A stretch of DNA of 7,439 nucleotides from Candidatus Gastranaerophilales bacterium (GCA_021199975.1 JAJQHF010000212.1:1-7439), one strand, 5' to 3'. Shown: positions 1 to 5,402, numbered from the stretch's first letter. The notes: generated by a model from the sequence alone, not told the origin. A program made the numbers and translations.

Positions 1-241
1 GGCATGTGCTGTATATTATTATGATGACGGAAACAATGATGACAACCCGAATGTAGATAAATTTGTTCCTACATCAGGAGTTAAAATTAAAGAATCAGGA
101 TTGGCACGAATGATGGAAAATGCTACAAGGGATGCGATGGATTCATCTAAGGGTAATAAAAAATCATCAGTGCAGAAAAAAACTCAGCAAACACAACAGG
201 AAAACAGTAATTCATATCAAAGAAGTTATAAATGGTTTTAG
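1..241 (+). CDS. C-terminal part of an unrecognised protein (5' end outside window)
   Basis: An open frame runs from the window edge (first full codon at base 2) to a TAG at 239-241, giving the last 79 residues of a protein whose start lies outside. The visible part opens with a Tyr-rich and Asp/Asn-rich patch (VYYYDDGNNDDNPN), continues through a short mixed helix-like stretch (GLARMMENATRDAMDSS), and ends in a Lys/Gln/Ser/Asn-rich tail finishing in Lys-Trp-Phe. The composition suggests a soluble or surface-exposed, partly disordered C-terminus. I see no catalytic motif or membrane segment and do not recognise the family. The next gene begins 21 bases downstream with its own strong ribosome binding site, and no terminator lies between them, so the two could share a transcript. 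The reading frame is well supported by uninterrupted coding up to the following gene; the function is unknown. Confidence 0.7.
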   Translation, partial: ACAVYYYDDGNNDDNPNVDKFVPTSGVKIKESGLARMMENATRDAMDSSKGNKKSSVQKKTQQTQQENSNSYQRSYKWF

Positions 242-247
242 TTAAAA

Positions 248-254
248 AAGGAGG
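248..254 (+). promoter_or_regulatory. Strong Shine-Dalgarno for the 263 start
   Basis: AAGGAGG lies 8 bases before the ATG at 263. It is the best ribosome binding site in the window and fixes that start. By contrast, the hydrolase, transporter and recombinase genes here have weak or no Shine-Dalgarno sequences. Confidence 0.8.
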
Positions 255-262
255 AAAATAAA

Positions 263-616
263 ATGAAAAAATCATTACTTACTTTAGCTTTAGCAGGTGT
301 ATTCTGCTTCTCTTACAACTTAGCTTCTCATGCGGCTGATGTTAGTATTACAAAACCCGGAATTAAAGTTAACACTTCTCAAGAAGAATCTGTTCTTTCT
401 AAGAAACTTAAACAGGTTGATAATGCAAAATCCGATTTAAAGAAAGATGTAAAAGATGCAAAATCTGATGTAAAATCTCATGAAAATGCGCTTAAAAAGG
501 ATGTAAAAGATACTAAATCTGATGTAAAATCAAAAAAGAAAAATGCTAAAAATAATGCAAAAAATACAAAAGAACAAACCAAAAAAAGCATTAAAGATTT
601 AAATCCTTTAAATTAA
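263..616 (+). CDS. Small exported lysine-rich amphipathic repeat protein with terminal DLNP motif
   Basis: The 117-residue product starts with a clear signal peptide: MKK, a hydrophobic core to about residue 20, and a likely signal peptidase I site at SHA|AD after residue 24. A short mature N-terminus (about 25-50) leads into a highly charged Lys/Asp/Ser/Asn region (about 51-109). This contains two tandem 18-residue units (59-76 and 77-94) built on LKKDVKD-x-KSDVKS, then a Lys/Asn-rich run. The C-terminus is IKDLNPLN. Apolar residues are spaced as in an amphipathic helix, so a long charged helix or disordered chain outside the cytoplasmic membrane is likely. The next gene (751) has the same plan and the same DLNP motif, which suggests a duplicated family. 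The pattern recalls LEA-like (stress-protective) helices, but this is resemblance only and no function is established. The strong Shine-Dalgarno and the terminator directly downstream support a real gene. Confidence 0.85.
   Translation: MKKSLLTLALAGVFCFSYNLASHAADVSITKPGIKVNTSQEESVLSKKLKQVDNAKSDLKKDVKDAKSDVKSHENALKKDVKDTKSDVKSKKKNAKNNAKNTKEQTKKSIKDLNPLN
437..544 (+). repeat. Two tandem 54-bp units coding an 18-residue repeat
   Basis: Units 437-490 and 491-544 encode 18 residues each, sharing LKKDVKD then KSDVKS; they diverge mainly at the unit ends (SHENA versus SKKKN). Eighteen residues equal five alpha-helical turns, so each unit presents the same face of a helix. Confidence 0.7.
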
Positions 617-635
617 CATTAAATTGATATTTTAT

Positions 636-664
636 GAGGGCGGCAGGTTGTCGTCCTCTTTTTT
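636..664 (+). terminator. Intrinsic terminator after the 263-616 gene
   Basis: A 9-bp stem pairs GAGGGCGGC (636-644) with GTCGTCCTC (650-658). It has two G-U pairs and a 5-base loop, and six T follow (659-664). It lies 19 bases after the TAA at 616. It separates the two repeat-protein genes into different transcripts. Confidence 0.88.
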
Positions 665-690
665 GTATAAAAACTCCTTCTTTTGTTTTA

Positions 691-725
691 TTGACATAAT
701 AATAATCATAATTGTAAAGTATAAT
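691..725 (+). promoter_or_regulatory. Probable promoter of the 751 gene
   Basis: A perfect -35 hexamer TTGACA lies at 691-696 and a perfect -10 hexamer TATAAT at 720-725, but the spacing is 23 bases instead of about 17. A weaker -10, TGTAAA at 713-718, gives 16 bases. Either would put the start of transcription shortly before the Shine-Dalgarno at 739-744. The position between a terminator and a gene start supports a promoter here; which hexamers are used is uncertain. Confidence 0.5.
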
Positions 726-738
726 TAAGTATATTTAT

Positions 739-744
739 AAGGAG
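739..744 (+). promoter_or_regulatory. Shine-Dalgarno for the 751 start
   Basis: AAGGAG lies 6 bases before the ATG at 751. It supports this start, which also gives the complete signal peptide. Confidence 0.7.
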
Positions 745-750
745 TTAATA

Positions 751-1428
751 ATGAAAAAATCTATATTGTTGCAATTTATTGTATTTTCAGTATTTTGTTA
801 TTCTGGAACTGTTGCAAATGCAGAGACGGAGCCTGTTGTAAAGATTGAAATTCCTGCATCTTCAATCAATACAATAGATGTTAAATATGAAAAGGAAGAA
901 CCCTCCGCTGCATCAAAGGCACTAGAAGCTACAAAAGAAACGACGGATAAAACGGTTAAAGCCACAAAAGAAACCGCAAAGAAAACGGCAGATGCTACAA
1001 AAAATGCAACAAATAAAACAGTTAGTGCCACAAAAAATGCCGCAAAGAAAACGGCAGAAAAATCAAAAGAAGTTAAAGATAAAACGATTACAGCAACAAA
1101 AGATTTTACAAATAAAACAGTAGACGGAACAAAAGGAATAATTGATGATTTAAATCCAAACCAGCCCGTTACTCTTGAAAGTTTAGAATCAGAAGCGGAG
1201 CTAAAGACACTTAAAAATGAAAAGAAAGCACTTAAATCTGCTTATAATTCAAGAATTAAAGATACTAACGCAAAAATAAAAGCGGCGGAAAGTTCCACTA
1301 CCATCTCCGATGTAGAACGTCAAAACCGAATATATACATTAAACAAACAAAAAAAAGAACTTGAACTTCAAAGAGAAGAAGCTATAAATAAATACAATAC
1401 AAAAATAACGGAATCAAAGAAAAAGTAA
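751..1428 (+). CDS. Exported protein with LEA-like 11-residue repeats, DLNP motif and helical C-terminal domain
   Basis: The 225-residue product begins with a signal peptide (MKKS, hydrophobic to about residue 19) and a likely cleavage at ANA|ET after residue 24. A linker (25-59, with an IEIPASS segment) leads to seven consecutive 11-residue units (60-136). These follow the pattern ATK-x4-K-T-[V/A]-x and are rich in Ala, Thr, Lys and Asp/Glu; the last unit degenerates into GTKGIIDDLNP. An 11-residue Ala/Lys/Thr repeat is the hallmark of group 3 LEA proteins (LEA_4 type), which fold into amphipathic helices on drying or at membranes. The C-terminal part (about 140-225) looks like two charged helices joined by a turn around SSTTISDVERQ, probably a coiled-coil hairpin. 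Signal, repeats and DLNP match the smaller 263-616 product, which lacks this C-terminal domain. There is no lipobox and no membrane anchor after the signal, so a periplasmic or secreted location is inferred. The role is unknown; stress protection or envelope structure are possibilities. Confidence 0.85.
   Translation: MKKSILLQFIVFSVFCYSGTVANAETEPVVKIEIPASSINTIDVKYEKEEPSAASKALEATKETTDKTVKATKETAKKTADATKNATNKTVSATKNAAKKTAEKSKEVKDKTITATKDFTNKTVDGTKGIIDDLNPNQPVTLESLESEAELKTLKNEKKALKSAYNSRIKDTNAKIKAAESSTTISDVERQNRIYTLNKQKKELELQREEAINKYNTKITESKKK
928..1158 (+). repeat. Seven 33-bp units coding LEA-like 11-mers
   Basis: Units start at 928, 961, 994, 1027, 1060, 1093 and 1126. The protein units are ATKETTDKTVK, ATKETAKKTAD, ATKNATNKTVS, ATKNAAKKTAE, KSKEVKDKTIT, ATKDFTNKTVD and GTKGIIDDLNP. 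The register is unbroken, and divergence increases toward the 3' end. Confidence 0.85.
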
Positions 1429-1450
1429 AAAGAGCTTAAATGCTCTTTTT
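1427..1450. terminator. Bidirectional terminator between convergent genes
   Basis: AAAAAGAGC (1427-1435) pairs perfectly with GCTCTTTTT (1442-1450) around a 6-base loop. Read on the plus strand, the T run ends the 751-1428 gene; its stop codon (1426-1428) runs into the stem. Read on the minus strand, the complementary T run serves the hydrolase gene, whose stop codon is at 1453-1455. The G+C core is short, so strength may be moderate. Confidence 0.75.
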
Positions 1451-1452
1451 AT

Positions 1453-2601
1453 TTATAATTTATTATCATTATAAAGTTTATAACCCTCTTCGTAAGCCTC
1501 TGCAACAGCTTGAGAAAATTTTTTGCCTGTTGCCCAATAAGAAGTATGAGCGCCTATAAATGTTCTTCTGCTTTTTATATCAGACTTACTGTATAAAAAT
1601 CCCTCGCTTGGTAAAATTTCTATATCAACTTTATCTTTTAAATCTTTATACGATATATTTCTTGTTGTCGGATAGCCTAAAGGATCATCGGCATAATTAA
1701 CCGTCAGCCAAAACATGCCGTTTTCAAGAAGATATTTGTATAATAATTTATTGTAATATGTTAAAGAGTAATTAGGGTTAGAAATGTCAGAATAAAATAA
1801 AACCAACGGGCTTGCAAAATTAACAATTCCCATTAATGCGCCATCAGGAACACAAGTTTCACAAGTATAATCATTTAGCTTTAAATATGTTTGTTTTGCA
1901 TTTGCTAAATCCATGCCGGGAACAAGCTTCCCTTCTGCGCTATACACGGCTAATCCGGATTGAATAAGAGCATCAATACAAGTATTATTTTGTTTGTTTT
2001 CTTTTACAAATTCTTTGAAATCATCAGATAAGTTTGTATGTTCATAATAATCAGAAATATCAATATAAGGCAGCTTATTGAACATATATTCATAAGAAAC
2101 AAAGGCGCCTGCGCTGTAGCCAAACAGTATCACCGGTTTTTCAGCCTTATAATCAAGCATAACCTGCGAGTGTAAATCTTCTAGAACAGGATGCATATTT
2201 CTGTAATGGGATACCCATATTGCATCATGAAGGAAGTAAGCCAATAATGTTCTTACGGTTTGAGCAATTTTTGGGCTGAACATTTTTGTAATTTTTAGAT
2301 CTGAATTAATAGTTTGAATTTCTTCATTGCTTTTATCTCCCCAAAAGAATGCCTCAGGATCTTTAGCAATTGTGTATTTTCCTTTTTTTAACAAATTTTC
2401 CTGAATAAAAGGTGAAGCAAAAAAAGCTTCTGACATCTTAGGGTGAAGTTTATTCATTCCGTCATAAAACCAATTCTTCATTTTTTTATCGTTATTATTA
2501 GAACCGTTTATATAAACGAACTGTATTTCTTTAGGCTGCATCGCATAAGAAGCGGAGCTTATCAGCAATAATATTAAACAAATGATTAAACTTTTTTTCA
2601 T
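1453..2601 (-). CDS. Secreted alpha/beta-fold serine hydrolase (lipase/esterase-like)
   Basis: From the ATG at 2601 the product is 382 residues. An upstream in-frame TTG at 2616 is possible, but it would only add five residues before a perfect signal-peptide start. The signal peptide is MKKSLIICLILLLISSASYA with cleavage after Ala20. A strand and loop, FVYING (about 28-33), resembles the oxyanion-hole strand of alpha/beta hydrolases. The nucleophile elbow is VILFGYSAG, with Ser163 in a G-x-S-x-G motif followed by a helix. Plausible triad partners are Asp305 or Asp306 in NYADDPLGYP and His352 in GAHTSYW, in the expected order Ser-Asp-His. Two cysteines (CETC, 247 and 250) could form a disulfide. 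It probably hydrolyses an ester or similar bond outside the cytoplasmic membrane; the substrate is unknown. It is divergent from the nucleoside transporter gene, which may be coincidental. No clear Shine-Dalgarno precedes the start. Confidence 0.8.
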   Translation of the reverse strand: MKKSLIICLILLLISSASYAMQPKEIQFVYINGSNNNDKKMKNWFYDGMNKLHPKMSEAFFASPFIQENLLKKGKYTIAKDPEAFFWGDKSNEEIQTINSDLKITKMFSPKIAQTVRTLLAYFLHDAIWVSHYRNMHPVLEDLHSQVMLDYKAEKPVILFGYSAGAFVSYEYMFNKLPYIDISDYYEHTNLSDDFKEFVKENKQNNTCIDALIQSGLAVYSAEGKLVPGMDLANAKQTYLKLNDYTCETCVPDGALMGIVNFASPLVLFYSDISNPNYSLTYYNKLLYKYLLENGMFWLTVNYADDPLGYPTTRNISYKDLKDKVDIEILPSEGFLYSKSDIKSRRTFIGAHTSYWATGKKFSQAVAEAYEEGYKLYNDNKL

Positions 2602-2607
2602 AATTAT

Positions 2608-2636
2608 ATTGTACAATGATTGTTAAAAAAATCCAA
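2608..2636 (-). promoter_or_regulatory. Candidate promoter of the hydrolase gene, very close to its ATG
   Basis: On the minus strand TTGGAT (2636-2631) is followed, 17 bases later, by TACAAT (2613-2608), and six bases after that comes the ATG at 2601. The -35 is weak and the -10 differs from consensus by one base. An overlapping perfect TATAAT (2608-2603) ends only one base before the ATG. Transcription from the first pair would begin at or near the start codon itself. The -10 lies inside a perfect 10-bp palindrome ATTGTACAAT (2608-2617). Confidence 0.4.
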
Positions 2637-2655
2637 AAATAATAAGTCTGATTTC

Positions 2656-2687
2656 TTTACAATTTTATTCATTTTATAGTTTATAGT
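2656..2687 (+). promoter_or_regulatory. Candidate promoter of the nucleoside transporter gene
   Basis: TTTACA (2656-2661) could be a -35. Two tandem TTATAGT repeats (2674-2680, 2681-2687) supply two TATAGT -10 candidates, at 2675-2680 and 2682-2687, with spacings of 13 and 20 bases, neither ideal. The downstream one abuts the in-frame ATG at 2688, which would make that ATG too close to or upstream of the transcript start. This favours a later start codon (2706 or 2724). Confidence 0.35.
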
Positions 2688-2723
2688 ATGATAAAAGAAT
2701 ATTACATGTCGGGATTATTATTT

Positions 2724-4001
2724 ATGAATATATTGTTTGGAATAATCGGTATTATAGCAATGCTTTTAATAGCATTTTTAATGTCTGCAAACAGGAAGGC
2801 AATCAATTATAAAACAATAATAGTCGGGCTTGTATTACAGTTTTTGCTTGCTGTATTTATTTTAAAATTCCCGCCGGGGAAAATGATATTTGAATATATC
2901 GGAAAATTTGTAGAAAAAATTCTTGATTTTGCAACAGAAGGCGCAGATTTTGTTTTCGGACCTCTATCAAACAGCCCCGAGGTTTTAAGGGAATTGTTCG
3001 GAGACAAAGCATTTATGTTTGCAATGAATTTAATTCCCGCATTAATATTTATGATGATACTTGTAAATATTTTGTATTATTACGGAATAATGCAAAGAGT
3101 TGTAGCGTTTTTAGGCAGAATTGTAAATAAATTAATGGATGTATCAGGTGCGGAAGCATTATCAAATGTTGCAAGCTCTTTTGTCGGACAGGTAGTGGCA
3201 CAGATTATGATAAAGCCGTATTTGCCAAATCTTACGAGGTCAGAGATTTTAGCATCCATGACAGGTTCTATGGCATGTATGTCGGGCGGATTAATTGCCG
3301 TTTATGCGGGTATAGGCATTCCTCCTCAATATATGCTTGCAGCTTGTATTATGGCTGCCCCAGGCGCTTTAGTGGTTTCTAAAATAATTTATCCTGAAAC
3401 CCTTGAACCTCAAACCATGAAGGATTTTAAAATAAGAAAAAGAAGAACGGATGTTAATGTTTTGGATGCTATATCAAAAGGAGCATCTGACGGTATGAAA
3501 GTAGGCTTAAACGTTATTGCCATGCTTATTGCATTAATAGCATTAATAGCATTAATTGATTACTTTTTATGTAAATTTGGAGTATTTGCTCATAACTTTT
3601 TACATGTAAATTTATCTTTTTTGGGCATGGATATTGAACACTTATCAATAAAGATGATTTTTGGTAAAATCTTCTCGGTGTTTGCTATATTAATGGGGGT
3701 TCCCTTAAATGAAGTTACAACCGTCGGGTCTTTGTTGGGAACTAAATTTGTTTTGAATGAAGCTATAGCTTTTACGGATTTAACCCTTTTAAAAGAGGTA
3801 TTATCAGAAAAAAGCTTTATAATTGCAACATTTGCATTGTCCGGTTTTGCTAATTTTACCTCCGTAGCAATACAAATTTCAGGTATTGGAGAAATAGCGC
3901 CAAATCAAAGAAAAAATCTTGCAAGAATGGGAATAAGAGCACTTATTGCTGGTACTTTGACTTCTTATATCTCTGCATGTATGGCGGCAATGCTAATATA
4001 A
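2724..4001 (+). CDS. nupC: NupC-type concentrative nucleoside transporter (CNT family) with altered substrate motif
   Basis: This is an integral inner-membrane symporter that imports nucleosides using an ion gradient. The ATG at 2724 gives 425 residues and places the first helix and the SANRKAI segment where E. coli NupC has SSDRKKI. In-frame ATGs at 2688 and 2706 would add 12 or 6 residues and lack good ribosome sites. Family landmarks, numbered from 2724, are FATEGADFVFG (about 69-79), NILYYYG, VSGAEALSNVASSFVGQ (ending at 156), IKPYLPNLTRSE, APGALVVSKIIYPET, GTKFVLNEAIAF (Glu346) and GFANFTS (Asn377, Ser380). Glu346, Asn377 and Ser380 match the ribose-binding residues of V. cholerae CNT. 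The nucleobase motif is GQVVAQI where the family has GQTEAPL, so Thr and Glu are both Val. The residues matching the side-chain sodium ligands are Ser151 and Cys185 in place of Asn and Ser. Family assignment is firm; substrate range and coupling ion are uncertain. Confidence 0.93.
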   Translation: MNILFGIIGIIAMLLIAFLMSANRKAINYKTIIVGLVLQFLLAVFILKFPPGKMIFEYIGKFVEKILDFATEGADFVFGPLSNSPEVLRELFGDKAFMFAMNLIPALIFMMILVNILYYYGIMQRVVAFLGRIVNKLMDVSGAEALSNVASSFVGQVVAQIMIKPYLPNLTRSEILASMTGSMACMSGGLIAVYAGIGIPPQYMLAACIMAAPGALVVSKIIYPETLEPQTMKDFKIRKRRTDVNVLDAISKGASDGMKVGLNVIAMLIALIALIALIDYFLCKFGVFAHNFLHVNLSFLGMDIEHLSIKMIFGKIFSVFAILMGVPLNEVTTVGSLLGTKFVLNEAIAFTDLTLLKEVLSEKSFIIATFALSGFANFTSVAIQISGIGEIAPNQRKNLARMGIRALIAGTLTSYISACMAAMLI

Positions 4002-4016
4002 AAATTTAAATTTTTA
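3999..4016. terminator. AT-only 18-bp perfect palindrome spanning both convergent stop codons
   Basis: TAAAAATTTAAATTTTTA is its own reverse complement. It contains the transporter stop (3999-4001, plus) and the stop of the 139-residue gene (4006-4008, minus); the two coding regions are four bases apart. It could act as a weak bidirectional terminator, with A runs on one side and T runs on the other. Without G+C pairs the hairpin would be unstable, so this is tentative. Confidence 0.3.
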
Positions 4017-4425
4017 CGTTAACCGCAGGTGTTTGGTTGTTTCCGTATTCATTATTTACATATTTATCTTGCACGTATGAATGTATGGATTTATCATCTT
4101 TTGTTAATTTTGAACCGTCTGTTAATGAAGAATATCCGTCATAATCGGCTTTTGTAAAAGGAAGGTATGTACATACTCTGCAATCTTTAACCCTATATTT
4201 TGAATTATTCTCCACATAAGCAGAGGTGTATTTGTTTTTAACTTCTTCAATTTCTTCTTTTTTTTCACCTGAGAATGGATAATAATAATACACATCTTCT
4301 ACCTTTGGAACGCCTAATGCTGCATCATAATCTGTATTTCTTGATGTTTTCCCCCACAAACCTTTAAAATCCTGTGCTTTTGATTGACTCTTATTATAAG
4401 AATAATTTACCGGTGTAATTTTCAT
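4006..4425 (-). CDS. Hypothetical 139-residue protein with N-terminal DFKG element and a CxxC pair
   Basis: I do not recognise the family. There is no signal peptide or membrane segment, so a cytoplasmic location or a non-classical fate is possible. The N-terminus (MKITPVNYSYNKSQSKAQDFKG) is polar and likely flexible. The MKI opening followed by DFKG at residues 19-22 resembles N-termini I remember from many lineage-specific proteins of Gastranaerophilales. The middle carries a run of four Tyr (46-49, YYYYPFSGE), a charged helix-like EKKEEIEEVKNKYTSAYVE, and DCRVCTYLPF with Cys82 and Cys85 as a C-x-x-C pair. The C-terminus is Asp/Tyr/Asn-rich and ends in VNVKI. An AAGG sequence a few bases before the ATG is an acceptable ribosome site. 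It lies 79 bases downstream of the recombinase gene in the same direction, and its 3' end nearly abuts the convergent transporter gene. Confidence 0.75.
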   Translation of the reverse strand: MKITPVNYSYNKSQSKAQDFKGLWGKTSRNTDYDAALGVPKVEDVYYYYPFSGEKKEEIEEVKNKYTSAYVENNSKYRVKDCRVCTYLPFTKADYDGYSSLTDGSKLTKDDKSIHSYVQDKYVNNEYGNNQTPAVNVKI

Positions 4426-4504
4426 ATTAAACCTTATTTTTAAAACATACGTTTATATAAAAAACCGTAAATATTTTTTTTGCCAATAAATTAAGAAAAT
4501 ATTT

Positions 4505-5371
4505 TTATTTGTTAATTGAAAAATATATATCTTTTAAGCGTTTTTTGCTGATATGGGTATACAATTGCGTAGTTGACACATCGCTGTGCCCCAATAGTTC
4601 CTGAACTATTCTTAAATCGGCACCGTTTTCAAGCAAATGAGTGGCGAAAGAATGTCTTATTGTATGCGGAGATATATCTTTATTTATATTTTTTCCTATT
4701 TTTTTTATAAAATTATAGACATCCTGCCTTGTTAATTTCTTTCCGTTTTCTTTTATAAAACAATATTTTGATGATATATTAAACTTTTTAACAATATAAT
4801 CTCTTTCTTTAAAATATTTCTTCATTGCAATGCAGGCTTTATTGCCGATTGGAACAATTCTTTCTTTAGAACCTTTTCCGATACATCTTATGTATTTTGC
4901 ATTTAAATCTATATTCCCCTGTTGTATGTCCGTAAGTTCTGAGACCCTCATACCGGTAGCATATAAAAGTTCAAAAACGGCTTTATCAATTGAAGACATG
5001 CTCAAATTCAAAAGTTCTGATATTTCCTTCATTGAAAGAACCTTAGGCAGCCGTTTGGGTAATTTGGGCTGCTCTATTGATAAAGCAGGATTATGTTTTA
5101 AATATCCGTTTATATTTAACCATTTAAAAAAACCTTTAATTGAAGCTATCTCTCTTGTAATACTTCTCGGTGTATATTTTTTATCATAAAGATTTTTTAT
5201 GTACATATTAAGATGTAAGCGCTGAATATCTGTGATATTGTCCAACTCTTGCTCATTTAAAAAATCCGAAAGGGAATATAAATCACTTTTGTAGGCAAGA
5301 ATAGAATTTAAGGCAAGCCCGCATTCTATTTCAAGATATTCTATATAATAAGCAATATAATGAATTAACAT
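4505..5371 (-). CDS. xerD: Tyrosine recombinase, XerC/XerD type
   Basis: The 288-residue length is typical of cellular Xer recombinases, which resolve chromosome dimers at dif by strand exchange through a 3'-phosphotyrosine. The N-terminal SAM-like core-binding domain (about 1-90) has the usual YLEIECGLALNSILAYKSDL and ITREIASIKGFFKWL segments. The catalytic domain (about 108-288) has every active-site residue: Arg142 (ATGMRVSEL), Lys166 (GKGSKER), His236 and Arg239 (PHTIRHSFATHLLENGAD), His262 (LLGHSDVSTTQ) and the nucleophile Tyr271 (LYTH). Spacing between these residues matches E. coli XerD closely. The tail KKRLKDIY is closer to XerD-type than to XerC-type, but the paralogue call is tentative. 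No prophage or integron genes are nearby, favouring a housekeeping role. It starts 31 bases after the 645-residue gene on the same strand and has no clear Shine-Dalgarno, which would fit translation from a shared transcript. Confidence 0.92.
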   Translation of the reverse strand: MLIHYIAYYIEYLEIECGLALNSILAYKSDLYSLSDFLNEQELDNITDIQRLHLNMYIKNLYDKKYTPRSITREIASIKGFFKWLNINGYLKHNPALSIEQPKLPKRLPKVLSMKEISELLNLSMSSIDKAVFELLYATGMRVSELTDIQQGNIDLNAKYIRCIGKGSKERIVPIGNKACIAMKKYFKERDYIVKKFNISSKYCFIKENGKKLTRQDVYNFIKKIGKNINKDISPHTIRHSFATHLLENGADLRIVQELLGHSDVSTTQLYTHISKKRLKDIYFSINK

Positions 5372-5402
5372 TGATTGATTTTATCATTTTTTTTAGAATT
5401 TG

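Noticed and set aside
798..1031. Minus-strand open frame opposite the 11-mer repeat region
   Set aside because: It arises because the Ala/Thr/Lys repeats lack stops when read in reverse. The product is a Val/Ala/Ser/Phe repeat shadow without a ribosome site, and the plus-strand gene has signal peptide, Shine-Dalgarno and terminator.
2602..2616. Upstream TTG start for the hydrolase adding MYNII
   Set aside because: It would place five residues before an ideal MKKS signal-peptide start, overlaps the probable -10 region and has no ribosome site.
2807..3007. Minus-strand open frame inside the transporter gene
   Set aside because: It lies wholly within a well-conserved CNT coding region and has no recognisable product.
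3531..3557. Three 9-bp tandem copies (GCATTAAT plus A or T) giving IALIALIAL in the transporter
   Set aside because: As I recall the family, this helix aligns without a gap to other CNTs with similar residues, so it looks like ordinary hydrophobic helix coding and not a recent expansion or phase-variable tract.
4426..4504. Promoter or terminator between the recombinase and 139-residue genes
   Set aside because: A TTGGCA occurs on the minus strand but the nearest TATATA is about 21 bases away, and the only inverted repeat (AAATATTTT/AAAATATTT) is pure A/T with a long loop. Nothing convincing could be called.
4830..5189. Plus-strand open frame of 119 codons opposite the recombinase gene
   Set aside because: It is antisense to a fully conserved Xer catalytic domain and its translation resembles no protein; it is a shadow.
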